Origin: Albugo candida
Taxonomy: Eukaryota > Oomycota > Peronosporomycetes > Albuginales > Albuginaceae
Direction: 5' to 3'
Assembly: GCA_905220665.1 (NCBI GenBank)
Contig: CAJNAR010000145.1
Span: 1,054,001-1,118,000 of the forward strand
Length of the DNA: 64,000 nt
A model generated the notes under the pieces. It was not told the DNA's origin and made no database searches. It saw only the letters and a list, made by a program, of their open reading frames with translations. The translations under genes and the position numbers were made by a program. Shown piece after piece: positions 23,036-32,830 of the stretch (position 1 is the stretch's first letter; each line of letters opens with the position of its first letter).

Positions 23036-26000
23036 ATGGGCAATGCAAAATCATCTTCTTCTGCTTCATCTTCTGACAAAGCTGTTGCTCAAGCGTTCTC
23101 TCGCACTACTTCCCTTATCAAAGATCAATTCAATCTCTCAATAATCGGACATCATGGGATACCGTATAACGCCAAAGTAGTCGCATTCTGTAGTGAGCAA
23201 GGAATTCTCGCAGTCGGCACAGCCAGCGGAACAATTAAAATATATGGTGGAAATGGTTTCGAAGCTCTTCTCCAAGCACCAACTCTCACTTTGGAAGGAG
23301 ATGCACAGTATCCTGTTCCAAGATCGCCCAGTGTAACGCGTCTAAACTTCACAGGACAGCACCGCCTCATTGCTACGTACTCTAACAGCTCCATTCAAAC
23401 ATTTGATTTTCTTGCACAGAGTGCCAACGACCATAAAATAGCACAAGTGTCTAGTCATTGGACAACAAATGTGATTGTGGCCGTGGAAACGATGCCGTAT
23501 TTCCCAAACTATCCGTTTTATTACGTCGCTACCGATGATGGGCACGTTCATGTGATACACGAAGTAACAGGAAAAATCTGTACTAATTACACGATCACAC
23601 CACAGGCAGTAGGAGTAGTTAACAAAGCAGTAGAGGATCAAGGCTGTCCACTCTGCATCTCTGCGATGGCTTCGAACCCACAGAATGGAAATCAGTTGGT
23701 ACTGACATATGAAGGTGGCGACATAATTTATCTGTGGGATGTCCTTCGAAGAAAGACGGTCAGAGAGTATTCGCTCACTTACGGGAAAAGTGGAAGAAAA
23801 AGTCAGATGGATCGACGTAATGCTGTGCGATCGATATCGTGGCATAAAAATGGGAAATATTTTGTAGCTGCGTATCTCTTTGGAGGATACTCAGTCTTTC
23901 ATGTGGACAAAATGAAGGGAATATATCGTACAATTGGTAATGGAGATGACAATACTGCCATGCAACTGATCCATTGGGTTTCTGCCCCGCCCACCAGCTC
24001 GCACACAAATCTCGCCGGAGCCATCATTTTCACAGGTGGAAGCATCGACCGAACGGCATCATGTAGCGATGGAGATATTACATCGCTTTCGCCTGAGTCA
24101 ACAGTTCGGATATTGTATCCACCGCTGAACTTGTCGCCAGAAGATGCTCTCATCAATCTCTTCAAAGGAGAACTTCTTACATGGAAGCTTACAGCGATCG
24201 AGGCTATCGACAAGGCCAACATTATCGATTTTGCTGTGAACGACGATCAGGTGGATTCCTGTCTTAAAATCGCACCATTTTCAATGATCATTCTGTCTGG
24301 AAGCTGTATGGATGGATTAATACCTCGGCTGAGTGTGCAGCCATTGCCTGCATTTATAAGTTTCAAGGAGAACAACAGAGAGGAATGGGAATGGAAACCC
24401 GATAAATTGGTCCGTGCCTGCAATGCAAGCTCATCTCTTGAGCATTTCGAGCATGACGGAAGGATATCATCTACAACGCCCAGCGTCCACTCAATTTCCG
24501 TGATACCCATTTTGAGTGAGAATGGGGTGAATTTTCTACAGGATCTAAAGCACAGCTGGGTGCGAGAAAAAGACATGCGGCAAAGGAAGATTGGATTACC
24601 TGATGACCACCAAGGCGAGCATGATGGGGTTTATTCCTGGCCTCTGTCAGGCGGTATCGTTTTAGAGCCCCTTCTGCATGAATTCTGTGCAAGTAATAAC
24701 CTCCACCAATTTCAACTGGTTCACAATCTGCTGATAGCATCGACCTCAACTGGGGCTCAATTCTGGGAGCTTATTTGTCCGGCAGACGCATCCAGCAGGG
24801 GTCTTCTTAATCCCATATACAACTTTAGCTTTTTCAACGACGGAATTCTGCAAAGTTGTAAACACATTAAAGAGGATTGTACGATGGAAAGAAAAATATC
24901 TGGCGAAGTAAGTACCGTTGCATTCTGTCAGGATGCACGGATTTTGGCATTCGGCTTTACAAGTGGAGAAATTGTCTGCATGCAGTATCAATATGAACAA
25001 TCGACAAATTCTGATCAAGTCGACGTGGAGGTAGAATCCCGTGCTGAATTGGAAGGAAATGCAGACAGCTGCTTTCAGCAATTATTCCTTCAAAGTGTGT
25101 CATCAAAGGAGATCAAAATGATATCTCTCGCGACCGCCTATTCGTATGCTATCGTCATCGATTCTGTTGGAAAGATTGTTGCGATCGATTTCAAGACATC
25201 TCAGCAAACAATTATACAAGCATCCATAGAAGCAGCACCGGAAATGGTAGACTCGATGCTCTTTACCGAGCTTGTTCAAATCACAGAAATTCCCACTGAG
25301 GAAAGACTGTCAAAGATTTCGAACGAAGGGGACGCTAACGACGTGAAGAATACCAGAAAATACAAAAATTGGTCACCACTTGAAAAACTTAATCGATCCA
25401 AGCAACCAGGCGCTTTTCCATCACCTATTGTCACGCAATATCATCGCGAATGTATCCCAGTCTTATTTATTGGGCGTCCGCGAGGGCGTATAGAGATGTT
25501 TTATATGCACAGTATGATCAAAATCGCGGAATTTGTGCTGGAACCTTGCAGTATGGGCAGCGTATCATCCATTCTTATGGTCGATTTGGAAGGGAAACCC
25601 GTTTTGCTGCCTGGGGAAGACTGGAAAGCAGCTGCAGTCATGGGAACTTTACAAGCTCAAGATGTTGTCGTCCATGACGATATTGACCTGAATGAAAAGC
25701 CGGAAATAACTGAAACAGCGGATGCTGATGCCTCACAGCCCACACAAGAAGCTCGCGAGGTCGAGCAAAACCTCACAAAACATTTAGTCAAAGAGCTCCT
25801 TGGTCGTGATGATCCTGCAGCACAATTCGATCCTCTTAATTGGAAGGATACCGAGCTTGTTGAGGTGTATGTGGACGCTGGTTCACTGGGTCTGCAACTA
25901 TGTCACGAGATTGATGACAAAGCTGTCATTCAGGGGTTTGTGAGCGATCATTCAGTTGCCAATATGCTCGAAAATCAAGGCGTTAGGCTCGGAGACGTGC

Positions 26001-27107
26001 TCGTTCAGCTCAATGGATTCGATGTGACAAAGTACAATCGAAATGAGATCTGTATGCTTCTGGATAGTCTGAAGGATCGTGAGAAATACATAACGTTTGC
26101 GCATGATCTTGACAGAGAACTCTTAGAAGCAGCTGGACATGATGAAAATCGTACTCAAGCTTCAAAAGATCAACCGATACGGTTTTTGCTTTGCACATGC
26201 GATGATTCAGTACATCTCCTTCAAGCAGCACTTCCCAAAGCATCCGATTTGGCTACTGGATATCGTCAAGTCTCGACTCAGCCGGTCGCATCCGCTAGAG
26301 TTCGGAGTACGATCCTACTGACATCCATAGTACGGGTTCCGATTCCCACGCACCATGGAGTGGAGCACTGTGTAGTCGTCCTCGATCAAAGTCGGCATAT
26401 GTACATACTGTCATTGCTATCCTTACAAATTATCTGGGAGCAAGAATGTATGGCAATAAGCAGCATATTGGACGGAGTGCAATTCCAGTGCACGTACGAT
26501 GGCGAACTGGTTGTATTGAGTGGTACGGGCGAGCTGGAGCGCTTTTGTCTCTTCTCCGAAACAACAGCCCGCGATAATGTCGGACTCCAGCGCCGTTGTG
26601 TCAAAACAACAATTTATGATTCTACTCGACAGCGGCCAGTGACGCTCTTCTCTACACAAAAAGAAAATGGTCAGCAAAAAAAGACGAAATCCGGGTCGTC
26701 GTTCAGTGATGCTGGCAAAATATTCAAAAAGCTTGTCATAGGCTCATCAGCGGGATCTTCGCCGAAAGAAGCCGACTTGACCAAGCTGTTTGAGTTTATG
26801 ACCGAAGAACAAGAGCGTCGAGAGTTGCTCGGTAATCGTTCTCCATCACATATTCCGATAACGCCTTCCACGCAAAAATTGGGGGATACAAAAAATGTGC
26901 TGATGCAAACAGCTCAGGTAAAATGAACGCTGTGTTTCTGTATTCTGACGCTAAGGGGCATTTTTGTAGCAATTGCATGAGCGAGGCGATAAATTACGGG
27001 ACATTGGCCTGAAAACAGAACAAATGAAAGAAGCATCTGAGAATTTCTATCAATCCATGAAGGCGTTCAATGAGAAAAATGCCAAGAAGAAATGGTACGA
27101 GCCGTAA
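23036..27107 (+). CDS. Tomosyn/Lgl-like WD40 protein with PDZ domain and R-SNARE tail
   Basis: Two exons, 23036..26917 and 26970..27107, joined by a 52-nt intron (GTAAAA...TTTGTAG); 1339 aa. The N-terminal half is WD40 repeats of the Lgl/tomosyn type (FCSEQGILAVGTASGTIKIY). A PDZ-like domain lies at about 940-1025 (SLGLQLCHEIDD, GVRLGDVLVQLNGFDV). The C-terminus, about 1276-1335, is a VAMP-like coil whose second half is on exon 2: LHERGDKL holds the zero-layer Arg and the end is KKKWYEP, as in tomosyns. Tomosyns form non-productive SNARE complexes and restrain exocytosis. The N-terminus MGNAKSSS is a good myristoylation signal. The PDZ insertion is not part of the family I know. Stopping at 26926 would cut off half the SNARE motif. 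Confidence 0.87.
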
Positions 27108-27117
27108 ATGTAATCAA

Positions 27118-27987
27118 TTATGGGAAACAGACCCGAACAAGTGTCAGTCCTTTTGCTGGTGCTCCTTGTCCTGCCTGCCGGCGATCCCGAGCAAGAAGTA
27201 TTTTAGAGATCGATGAGGCATCGATCTTGCCCAAGCCGACATCGACTAATGTTCCAACTATATTACGCACCATTTTGTACAAAAATCGATCTCCGGAAAT
27301 GCGTACTCGTATCCATAATTGCTGTTCATGATTGATCTCTTCGCGAAAGGCTTGGTCCAGTGTGATGTCGAGCGCATGCAAGATGCAGAATGTGTCTGTA
27401 CCCTCCTTTGCATCAGCTCGTTCACCTGAAAACGACGCATAGTCTCTTTTCTCTCGATGCAGAATTACTTGTGCTGCTTCCTTCATGGCTCTAATATCGA
27501 CAAGCTGACGCACAAACCAAACATGGAACCGTTCCTGTACAGGTCGAACTCCACCGCTTACAATTCGATACTCGTATTCTTTTCCTATCGATAATTTGCG
27601 CGGATCCATTCGATCGCTATTGATGCTCAACTTTACACATTGAAGGCACGAAATCGCATCATCCAACCGAGAATTCAATGCGTTTCCAAGTGTTTTACCA
27701 TCCACAGAGCACTGACTATCAAATACAACTACCTGGCCACGAGCGTGGACTCCTCTGTCTGTGCGCGAGCAAGCTCGCATGCGTACGACTTCCCCTGTTG
27801 TTCTGAGAATTGCATCCTCGATGGCTTCTTGAACGGTTGAAGTGTCGACAGTTTCCTGAGCCTGAAATCCGTTATAATTTGTACCATCGTATGCTATAAT
27901 GCATTTGAATTGGTGCGCGGGGCCCGTAATATTCTTTGGCAATAACGAGGCAGATGGTTGCCGAAGGACTTTTTTCGCTCTGCTCAT
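27118..27987 (-). CDS. tRNA pseudouridine synthase, TruA family
   Basis: 289 aa, ATG at 27987, no intron. AYDGTNYNGFQAQ starts the fold; the catalytic Asp is D77 in CSRTDRGVHARGQ; FLYKMVRNIVGTLVDVG and APAKGLTLVRV are C-terminal TruA blocks. The enzyme isomerises uridines in tRNA, at positions 38-40 in the bacterial relative. The length is close to bacterial TruA, so an organellar or a compact cytosolic form are both possible; the first 25 residues are basic and Ser-rich. Its stop codon is 10 bp from that of the tomosyn-like gene, so the two 3' UTRs almost certainly overlap. Confidence 0.92.
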   Translation of the reverse strand: MSRAKKVLRQPSASLLPKNITGPAHQFKCIIAYDGTNYNGFQAQETVDTSTVQEAIEDAILRTTGEVVRMRACSRTDRGVHARGQVVVFDSQCSVDGKTLGNALNSRLDDAISCLQCVKLSINSDRMDPRKLSIGKEYEYRIVSGGVRPVQERFHVWFVRQLVDIRAMKEAAQVILHREKRDYASFSGERADAKEGTDTFCILHALDITLDQAFREEINHEQQLWIRVRISGDRFLYKMVRNIVGTLVDVGLGKIDASSISKILLARDRRQAGQGAPAKGLTLVRVCFP

Positions 27988-28139
27988 GCGACAAGATCCT
28001 CCAAAATTTGATGCGGCATGCAGTTGATGTCCAGTGATTTATCGATGAATAGCATTGACGTATCATTATCATAGTTTTATTATAGAGTTGCATGGTTTCA
28101 ACTACATCTCTATCGAATATTGCGTATGATTATATGTGG

Positions 28140-28838
28140 CTAGTCATCCAGTAGACGACCAACAATGGCGTATTTTTGCTGAAATTTCTTACACCACTCG
28201 ACCAAAACGATCTGTTGTTCGGCATTGGTTTTGCTCAAATCGTGATCATCTAGATATTCTGGATCAAATGACATACAAGCTAGGGAACGCGATGCGTCTC
28301 GCCCTGCAAATTGCTCATACGACCCACCAGGACCGTAGAATTCTTTACCGTTTGCTGTAACGTCATAGATCGTACCGCATAGTCCGATATAAATCGCACC
28401 TCTTATATCATCTTTTCCGTTGTATCGAAGAAGCTGTTTGTGCGTCAAATCTTGGGATAACACTAATCTACCTACGATCGGATAATTCTTCTCATCTCGA
28501 ATTTGCGCGATCCGTTCTTCCAGTATCTCTACTTCGTCGCGGTTCAGATCGTCGAGTTGAACATTCTCAATATCGCGCAATTCGAGTGACTTTTTCGCTA
28601 CAGCACGCGAGATATCGTGACCTGCATAGCACGAAAGCTGTCCTCGCTGACCGTATACCTCTCGATCGACAGCGGCGTCGTACACCTCACTAAGCAATGA
28701 TATGTATACTTTTCCATTGTCTACATCCGTGTATGCCCGTAGCGCCTCTGGACTGAATGTGCGTGGCTCCGATGAATCACTCTTTTCGAAGTTTTGTAAA
28801 TCTTGCGGTCCTTTTGGCGTCACAATAGCGTTTCCCAT
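28140..28838 (-). CDS. Double MAPR/cytochrome b5-like heme/steroid-binding protein A
   Basis: 232 aa with two tandem MAPR-type cytochrome b5-like domains, about residues 28-110 and 127-220. Hallmarks in the second are YIGLCGTIYDVT, EFYGPGGSYEQFAGRDASRSLA and the spacing of Tyr residues that bind heme in PGRMC proteins. The first domain is more diverged (YGQRGQLSCYAGHDISRAVA). No membrane segment is visible, although MGNA at the N-terminus could be myristoylated. It is a tandem paralogue of the next gene, 94 bp away on the same strand. Family members bind heme and support sterol-synthesis P450s; the role here is inferred. Confidence 0.83.
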   Translation of the reverse strand: MGNAIVTPKGPQDLQNFEKSDSSEPRTFSPEALRAYTDVDNGKVYISLLSEVYDAAVDREVYGQRGQLSCYAGHDISRAVAKKSLELRDIENVQLDDLNRDEVEILEERIAQIRDEKNYPIVGRLVLSQDLTHKQLLRYNGKDDIRGAIYIGLCGTIYDVTANGKEFYGPGGSYEQFAGRDASRSLACMSFDPEYLDDHDLSKTNAEQQIVLVEWCKKFQQKYAIVGRLLDD

Positions 28839-28932
28839 TGTCAGAAAATGATTGCGTCGAGCAGTCGTACGAATATCCTATCTTTAGCTATCGTTGCTGC
28901 AATCACCTGTGCATTAAAGCTTACACGGTCAC

Positions 28933-29742
28933 TTATTCATCAACTAAATTCCCGACAACAGGGTACTTTTTCGTAAACTTGTTCACCCAGTCTGTGAGTG
29001 TCTTCTTTTGCGTTTCGGTTAAATCGTCGAGCGACGTGTTCACCAGATACTTCTGGTCGAACGACATGACTGCTAACGCTCGGGAAGCATCCTTGCCAGC
29101 AAACGCTTTGTAGGATCCTTCTGGACCGTAAAAAGATCCTCCATCTATGGTCACGTCATAAATCTTACCGCATAGTGCGACGTAAATTATCTTCCGAACG
29201 TTATTGACTCCATTGAATCTTTCAAGCTTTTTCTTCGTGAGGTTTTGCTGACGAAGTAATCGCCCGACCACGAGGTACTTGTTATGATCTCTGAATTTGA
29301 TAACCCATTCCTGTAGTGTCTGTAAAGTAGTAGATGAGAGGTCTTCCAGGTCATCATTCTCGAATTCCACTTGGTCAAATGACATAGTTGCCAAAGCACG
29401 GGAGACCTCCCGACCTGCAAAGAGGTGATAAACTCCACCAGGACCGTAGTATTCCGCACGCTCAGTCACATCATAAACATCATCCAGTAGGCAAACATAT
29501 ATTGGCTTGTCTTTGGTTCCATTGAATGCCCGCAACTCTTCTTTACTGTAATAACGTCGCTCAATCTCATCTTCTTTTACTTTGCGTTTAGCTTCTTCAG
29601 CTGCCAGTCGTTCTTTCACTCTGCAAAGGGCCCTTTCATGTGCTACATCTGCTGACTTATTGACCATCTTCGCAATGACGATGACCGTGACTGCAAGCAG
29701 CGTTCCCATAATCAAATTGTTGAATCCGGAGAGCCATTCCAT
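28933..29742 (-). CDS. Double MAPR/cytochrome b5-like membrane protein B
   Basis: 269 aa from the ATG at 29742; the frame's first codon, at 29748, is TTG. An N-terminal membrane anchor (LIMGTLLAVTVIVIAKMV, about residues 9-26) and a charged linker precede two MAPR domains, about 65-155 and 168-265. Both keep the motif closely (AEYYGPGGVYHLFAGREVSRAL and SFYGPEGSYKAFAGKDASRAL) together with the YDVT core. The anchored layout matches PGRMC/Dap1-type proteins on ER membranes, except that the domain is duplicated. It is the better preserved copy of a tandem gene pair. Confidence 0.86.
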   Translation of the reverse strand: MEWLSGFNNLIMGTLLAVTVIVIAKMVNKSADVAHERALCRVKERLAAEEAKRKVKEDEIERRYYSKEELRAFNGTKDKPIYVCLLDDVYDVTERAEYYGPGGVYHLFAGREVSRALATMSFDQVEFENDDLEDLSSTTLQTLQEWVIKFRDHNKYLVVGRLLRQQNLTKKKLERFNGVNNVRKIIYVALCGKIYDVTIDGGSFYGPEGSYKAFAGKDASRALAVMSFDQKYLVNTSLDDLTETQKKTLTDWVNKFTKKYPVVGNLVDE

Positions 29743-30835
29743 TGGCAATGAATGCTCAATGGACTAGAATGCGCTTTTTGGATTGGTTTATAATCAGAAT
29801 GCTCTTACTGGATTGGCTTTTGCGATCTTCGATTCAAGAAAATCTTTCCAACTGCGTGATTTGGCCAGAGTGACGGATCCGAAGCGTGTGTACGCCTTCA
29901 CGCCTAAAGCTTTTTACGGATAAATTGTGAAGTATTGGCTACTTGCGAACCTTCAGCAGGATGTTGATTCCCTCTCTTGATCTCCGAGTCACCCAGAGAT
30001 GCAATACGATCTAATCACCCCCAGTCCAGCATGCAGCCGCGAGAGCGCGCGGGTACGATCCATCTAGGAAAGGTATGATTTTGAAAAAACGTGTTCGCTC
30101 GGAAGGGGCCTCGTAGATTATTTTGACTTTAGAATTGCAGCATTAATTGGATGGAGTAGGACGAAAGCAAGCCATTGGAGGCATACTATCAGACAGCTTT
30201 TATTGCGCATACATCGATTTGCAAGTTCTCGTTCTCTTTCAGTCGAACAGTGGTACTCCATTCTCATCGGCGATCTTAAGTAGATGATTTTCATCACGCC
30301 TCAATGAATGTAAAACGCTGTTGGTTTTTAATAATAGTACTAGGGAGAACCCAAGACACATCCACAGAATTAGCTGTATTCTTCTGTGAACGACATTTGC
30401 AATCTCAACCAAGTATATAATAGCGAGTCTTATAGGCCTCAAAGGTGCTCGCTGCTAACGAAACTCGCTACAAATACGTCGACATAGACGCATGGTCCAA
30501 AAAAAAGCCTGGGCAACAGAGAAGCGAGCAGCAAGCGTAAAAATTAAATCTGCAGCCTGTCAAACTCTAGTACATTGCTCAAGCAAAGTCGAGTGACGTA
30601 TGTAGATATTGAGAGTTTGATCTTGCCTCATTCCAAACCACATAGAATTATGAGGCATTCGTGCCTTTAGCCTCGCCAGTACATCACCTTGAAACAGGAA
30701 GTGCTGAAAATTTTGACGAAAATTGAAAGCGTCTTCGAATGATTTGAGAAGGTTGTATGTTAGAACATCGACTTATACAGCTTGATCCATGGCTATAGAT
30801 CTTCTTTTGAGAGTTGCAGTGTACGCTTGTATCAT
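29743..30835. other. Intergenic region, about 1.1 kb
   Basis: Upstream DNA of the MAPR B gene and the 3' side of the choline-transporter-like gene. Apart from one short minus-strand frame (30239..30442, listed separately) I see nothing coding. A pyrimidine-rich stretch and several short A/T runs are present, but no repeat or RNA gene. Confidence 0.45.
30239..30442 (-). CDS. Possible small single-span membrane protein
   Basis: An open frame of 67 codons with a convincing membrane segment (LILWMCLGFSLVLLLK) and a charged tail ending NGVPLFD. It has no ATG at its 5' end. The same frame continues upstream through one TAG to an ATG at about 30493, which would start MRLCRRICSEFR. It could therefore be a broken small gene, a second exon, or chance. 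It resembles no family I know. Confidence 0.25.
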   Translation of the reverse strand: MRPIRLAIIYLVEIANVVHRRIQLILWMCLGFSLVLLLKTNSVLHSLRRDENHLLKIADENGVPLFD

Positions 30836-32458
30836 TCATGATAGAGAAGTGTTGCTGGCACCACATCCGCTGTTGTAGTCATCTGGAAAGATCTTACTCC
30901 ACACATTATGCAGAATTTGATACTCGTCAGGTCGAGTCTGCATCCAGCTTGAGGGTTCTTCCGCCCAGAGAATGTATACGGTTGTGACAGCACTGGAAAT
31001 GACCGAAAGGATGATACTAGTCACTAAATACCCAATGGTAAAGCCTAGAACAGCTACTAGAGGATTTCGATAATGTAATGATGGGGAGGCCTGTGAGTAC
31101 GTGATTTCGAAGACCCTCACGGTAATATACGCCACCAGGCTTCCAATTAAGAGATTTGCATACCAAAATGCGGTTCTTGTGATCTCCTGGTTGACAACTG
31201 CACTCCAGCCTTTACTTTTTAGAAATTGGATGGAACGCTTACTGGCCGGAATGAATGCACACTTGTAACAGCCAATGTATGCGTAAGCAAATCGATTGCA
31301 AAATTCCATTAGGTATTCTACAAAGTGCAATACGGAGGAAAGTATCGAGAATACCCAAGCCATATAAAAATTCTTTTGTCTACTCGTAAGCGTAGCAAGA
31401 GTGCTCAGCACTTGTCGAAATGTCTCAACGACGGCGACCAGTAATGATCCAAAGCAAATGCTCCCTAAATGAAATGTCCAAGCTTCCAGAAATGCTTTTG
31501 CGACGAGATTATTTTTCTGACTTTTACATTTCCAAGACGAAACAATTGAACCGATGGAGACCGCAAGTATGTTACGAAAAACCATAGAGCACCAAAAGTA
31601 GATGACAAGCATGCCAATTGAGATGCTCATAGCTGATCGAGCACTAACGTGTTTTAAGCACTCCTCCCCCAAGCAATCATTTTTTGTGGCAAGCTTGGAA
31701 AATCGCAGCATCCTCAACAATCCTAGTATCCAAATAAAACTCCAAAAGCTCTGAACTACGGCCATGCACACCGCTCCGAGTAAAGCCATCGGATACGATA
31801 AGATAGCACGTGCTGCGACCCGAATGTGTGCACATGCAAAATCAACGCGATGACGCATCAGGTAGCTGCTTACCACAAAGAATAGAGCTCCCAGCCCCAT
31901 CAAAATACTGGCTGTATAAGCGATCATACTTTCAGTGAGTAGTGCTTCTTTGAGAAAGGTACCAGCCAGTGCGAGTTGTGTCCCCGCAATGCTAATAAGA
32001 GAGAGCCAAATAAATGCTTTACCGATGATGAGAATCATAATGCTGCATAGTGTCGACAGAATCATGGAAACGATTGAGATTTGCGGTAAAGCAATAAGTA
32101 TCTGACGATTCAGTGAATGTGGAAGATTTGAATCACTTGAAATGATATCGGAAAACCATAAATCCAAAGCGAGACAAAATATCGCTGAAATTGTCACCAA
32201 AAACAAGAATAAGAAGCATTTGTCCTGAAACCTGTGCTGGTAGCCGCCTTTTTCAAATTGAGATGCGTATTCTGTCGCTGTTAGCAATACTCCTTCGTTC
32301 TCACTGCAGATCGGGGTTACCGGAAAATTCATCTTTACTACACACACTTCAAGTGAGTCATTATCATCCAATACATCCTTGTTTCTTTCTATTCCAGCGC
32401 TTCGCGCGAGCTTCAACTTGCGTTGCCAATCGGAAGGATACGCACGTAAGAGATTCAT
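30836..32458 (-). CDS. Choline transporter-like (CTL/SLC44) membrane protein
   Basis: 540 aa from the ATG at 32458; the frame opens earlier with TTG only. A hydrophilic N-terminus of about 75 residues is followed by about ten membrane segments. The C-terminal half shows the SLC44/Pns1 signatures: YFWCSMVFRNILAVSIGSIVSSW and FCNRFAYAYIGCYKCAFIPASKR, then a long hydrophobic pair and a cytosolic tail. CTL proteins are plasma- or mitochondrial-membrane choline/ethanolamine transporters. The sequence is diverged, so substrate is inferred from family only. Confidence 0.82.
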   Translation of the reverse strand: MNLLRAYPSDWQRKLKLARSAGIERNKDVLDDNDSLEVCVVKMNFPVTPICSENEGVLLTATEYASQFEKGGYQHRFQDKCFLFLFLVTISAIFCLALDLWFSDIISSDSNLPHSLNRQILIALPQISIVSMILSTLCSIMILIIGKAFIWLSLISIAGTQLALAGTFLKEALLTESMIAYTASILMGLGALFFVVSSYLMRHRVDFACAHIRVAARAILSYPMALLGAVCMAVVQSFWSFIWILGLLRMLRFSKLATKNDCLGEECLKHVSARSAMSISIGMLVIYFWCSMVFRNILAVSIGSIVSSWKCKSQKNNLVAKAFLEAWTFHLGSICFGSLLVAVVETFRQVLSTLATLTSRQKNFYMAWVFSILSSVLHFVEYLMEFCNRFAYAYIGCYKCAFIPASKRSIQFLKSKGWSAVVNQEITRTAFWYANLLIGSLVAYITVRVFEITYSQASPSLHYRNPLVAVLGFTIGYLVTSIILSVISSAVTTVYILWAEEPSSWMQTRPDEYQILHNVWSKIFPDDYNSGCGASNTSLS

Positions 32459-32830
32459 CTTATTATGAACCAATCAGCAATGCAGCCTTTATCAACATAA
32501 TAAAACCCATATAACGAGTATACTCAGTGGGCAATAACTCGGTACACTTGAAGCAGTAGCTTTTAGAACTGTATCTTCAATTGCCATATGATTATAGATA
32601 CCAGAACCATCGAAACTTACCACCCGTCACAAACTTCCATGGAATCAGCTTGGTATAAACATGTGTATAGAACTGATCTTCCTGTCGAATAGCTGGAAAT
32701 GGAGATGAATGCATCCTATATGTCGATGAACGCTCGTGAACTCTAATAAAAGACTCATGTCGTATAGTCATGCTGAGGATGACAGTTGCGATATTCTTCC
32801 GCGCGATGTGATGAAGAGCTGCTCAAGATC
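32459..32830. other. Intergenic region, CTL-like / FANCJ-like
   Basis: About 370 bp between the CTL-like start codon and the FANCJ-like stop codon, both on the minus strand. It should contain the CTL-like promoter and the helicase 3' UTR. No coding content or motif was recognised. Confidence 0.5.
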
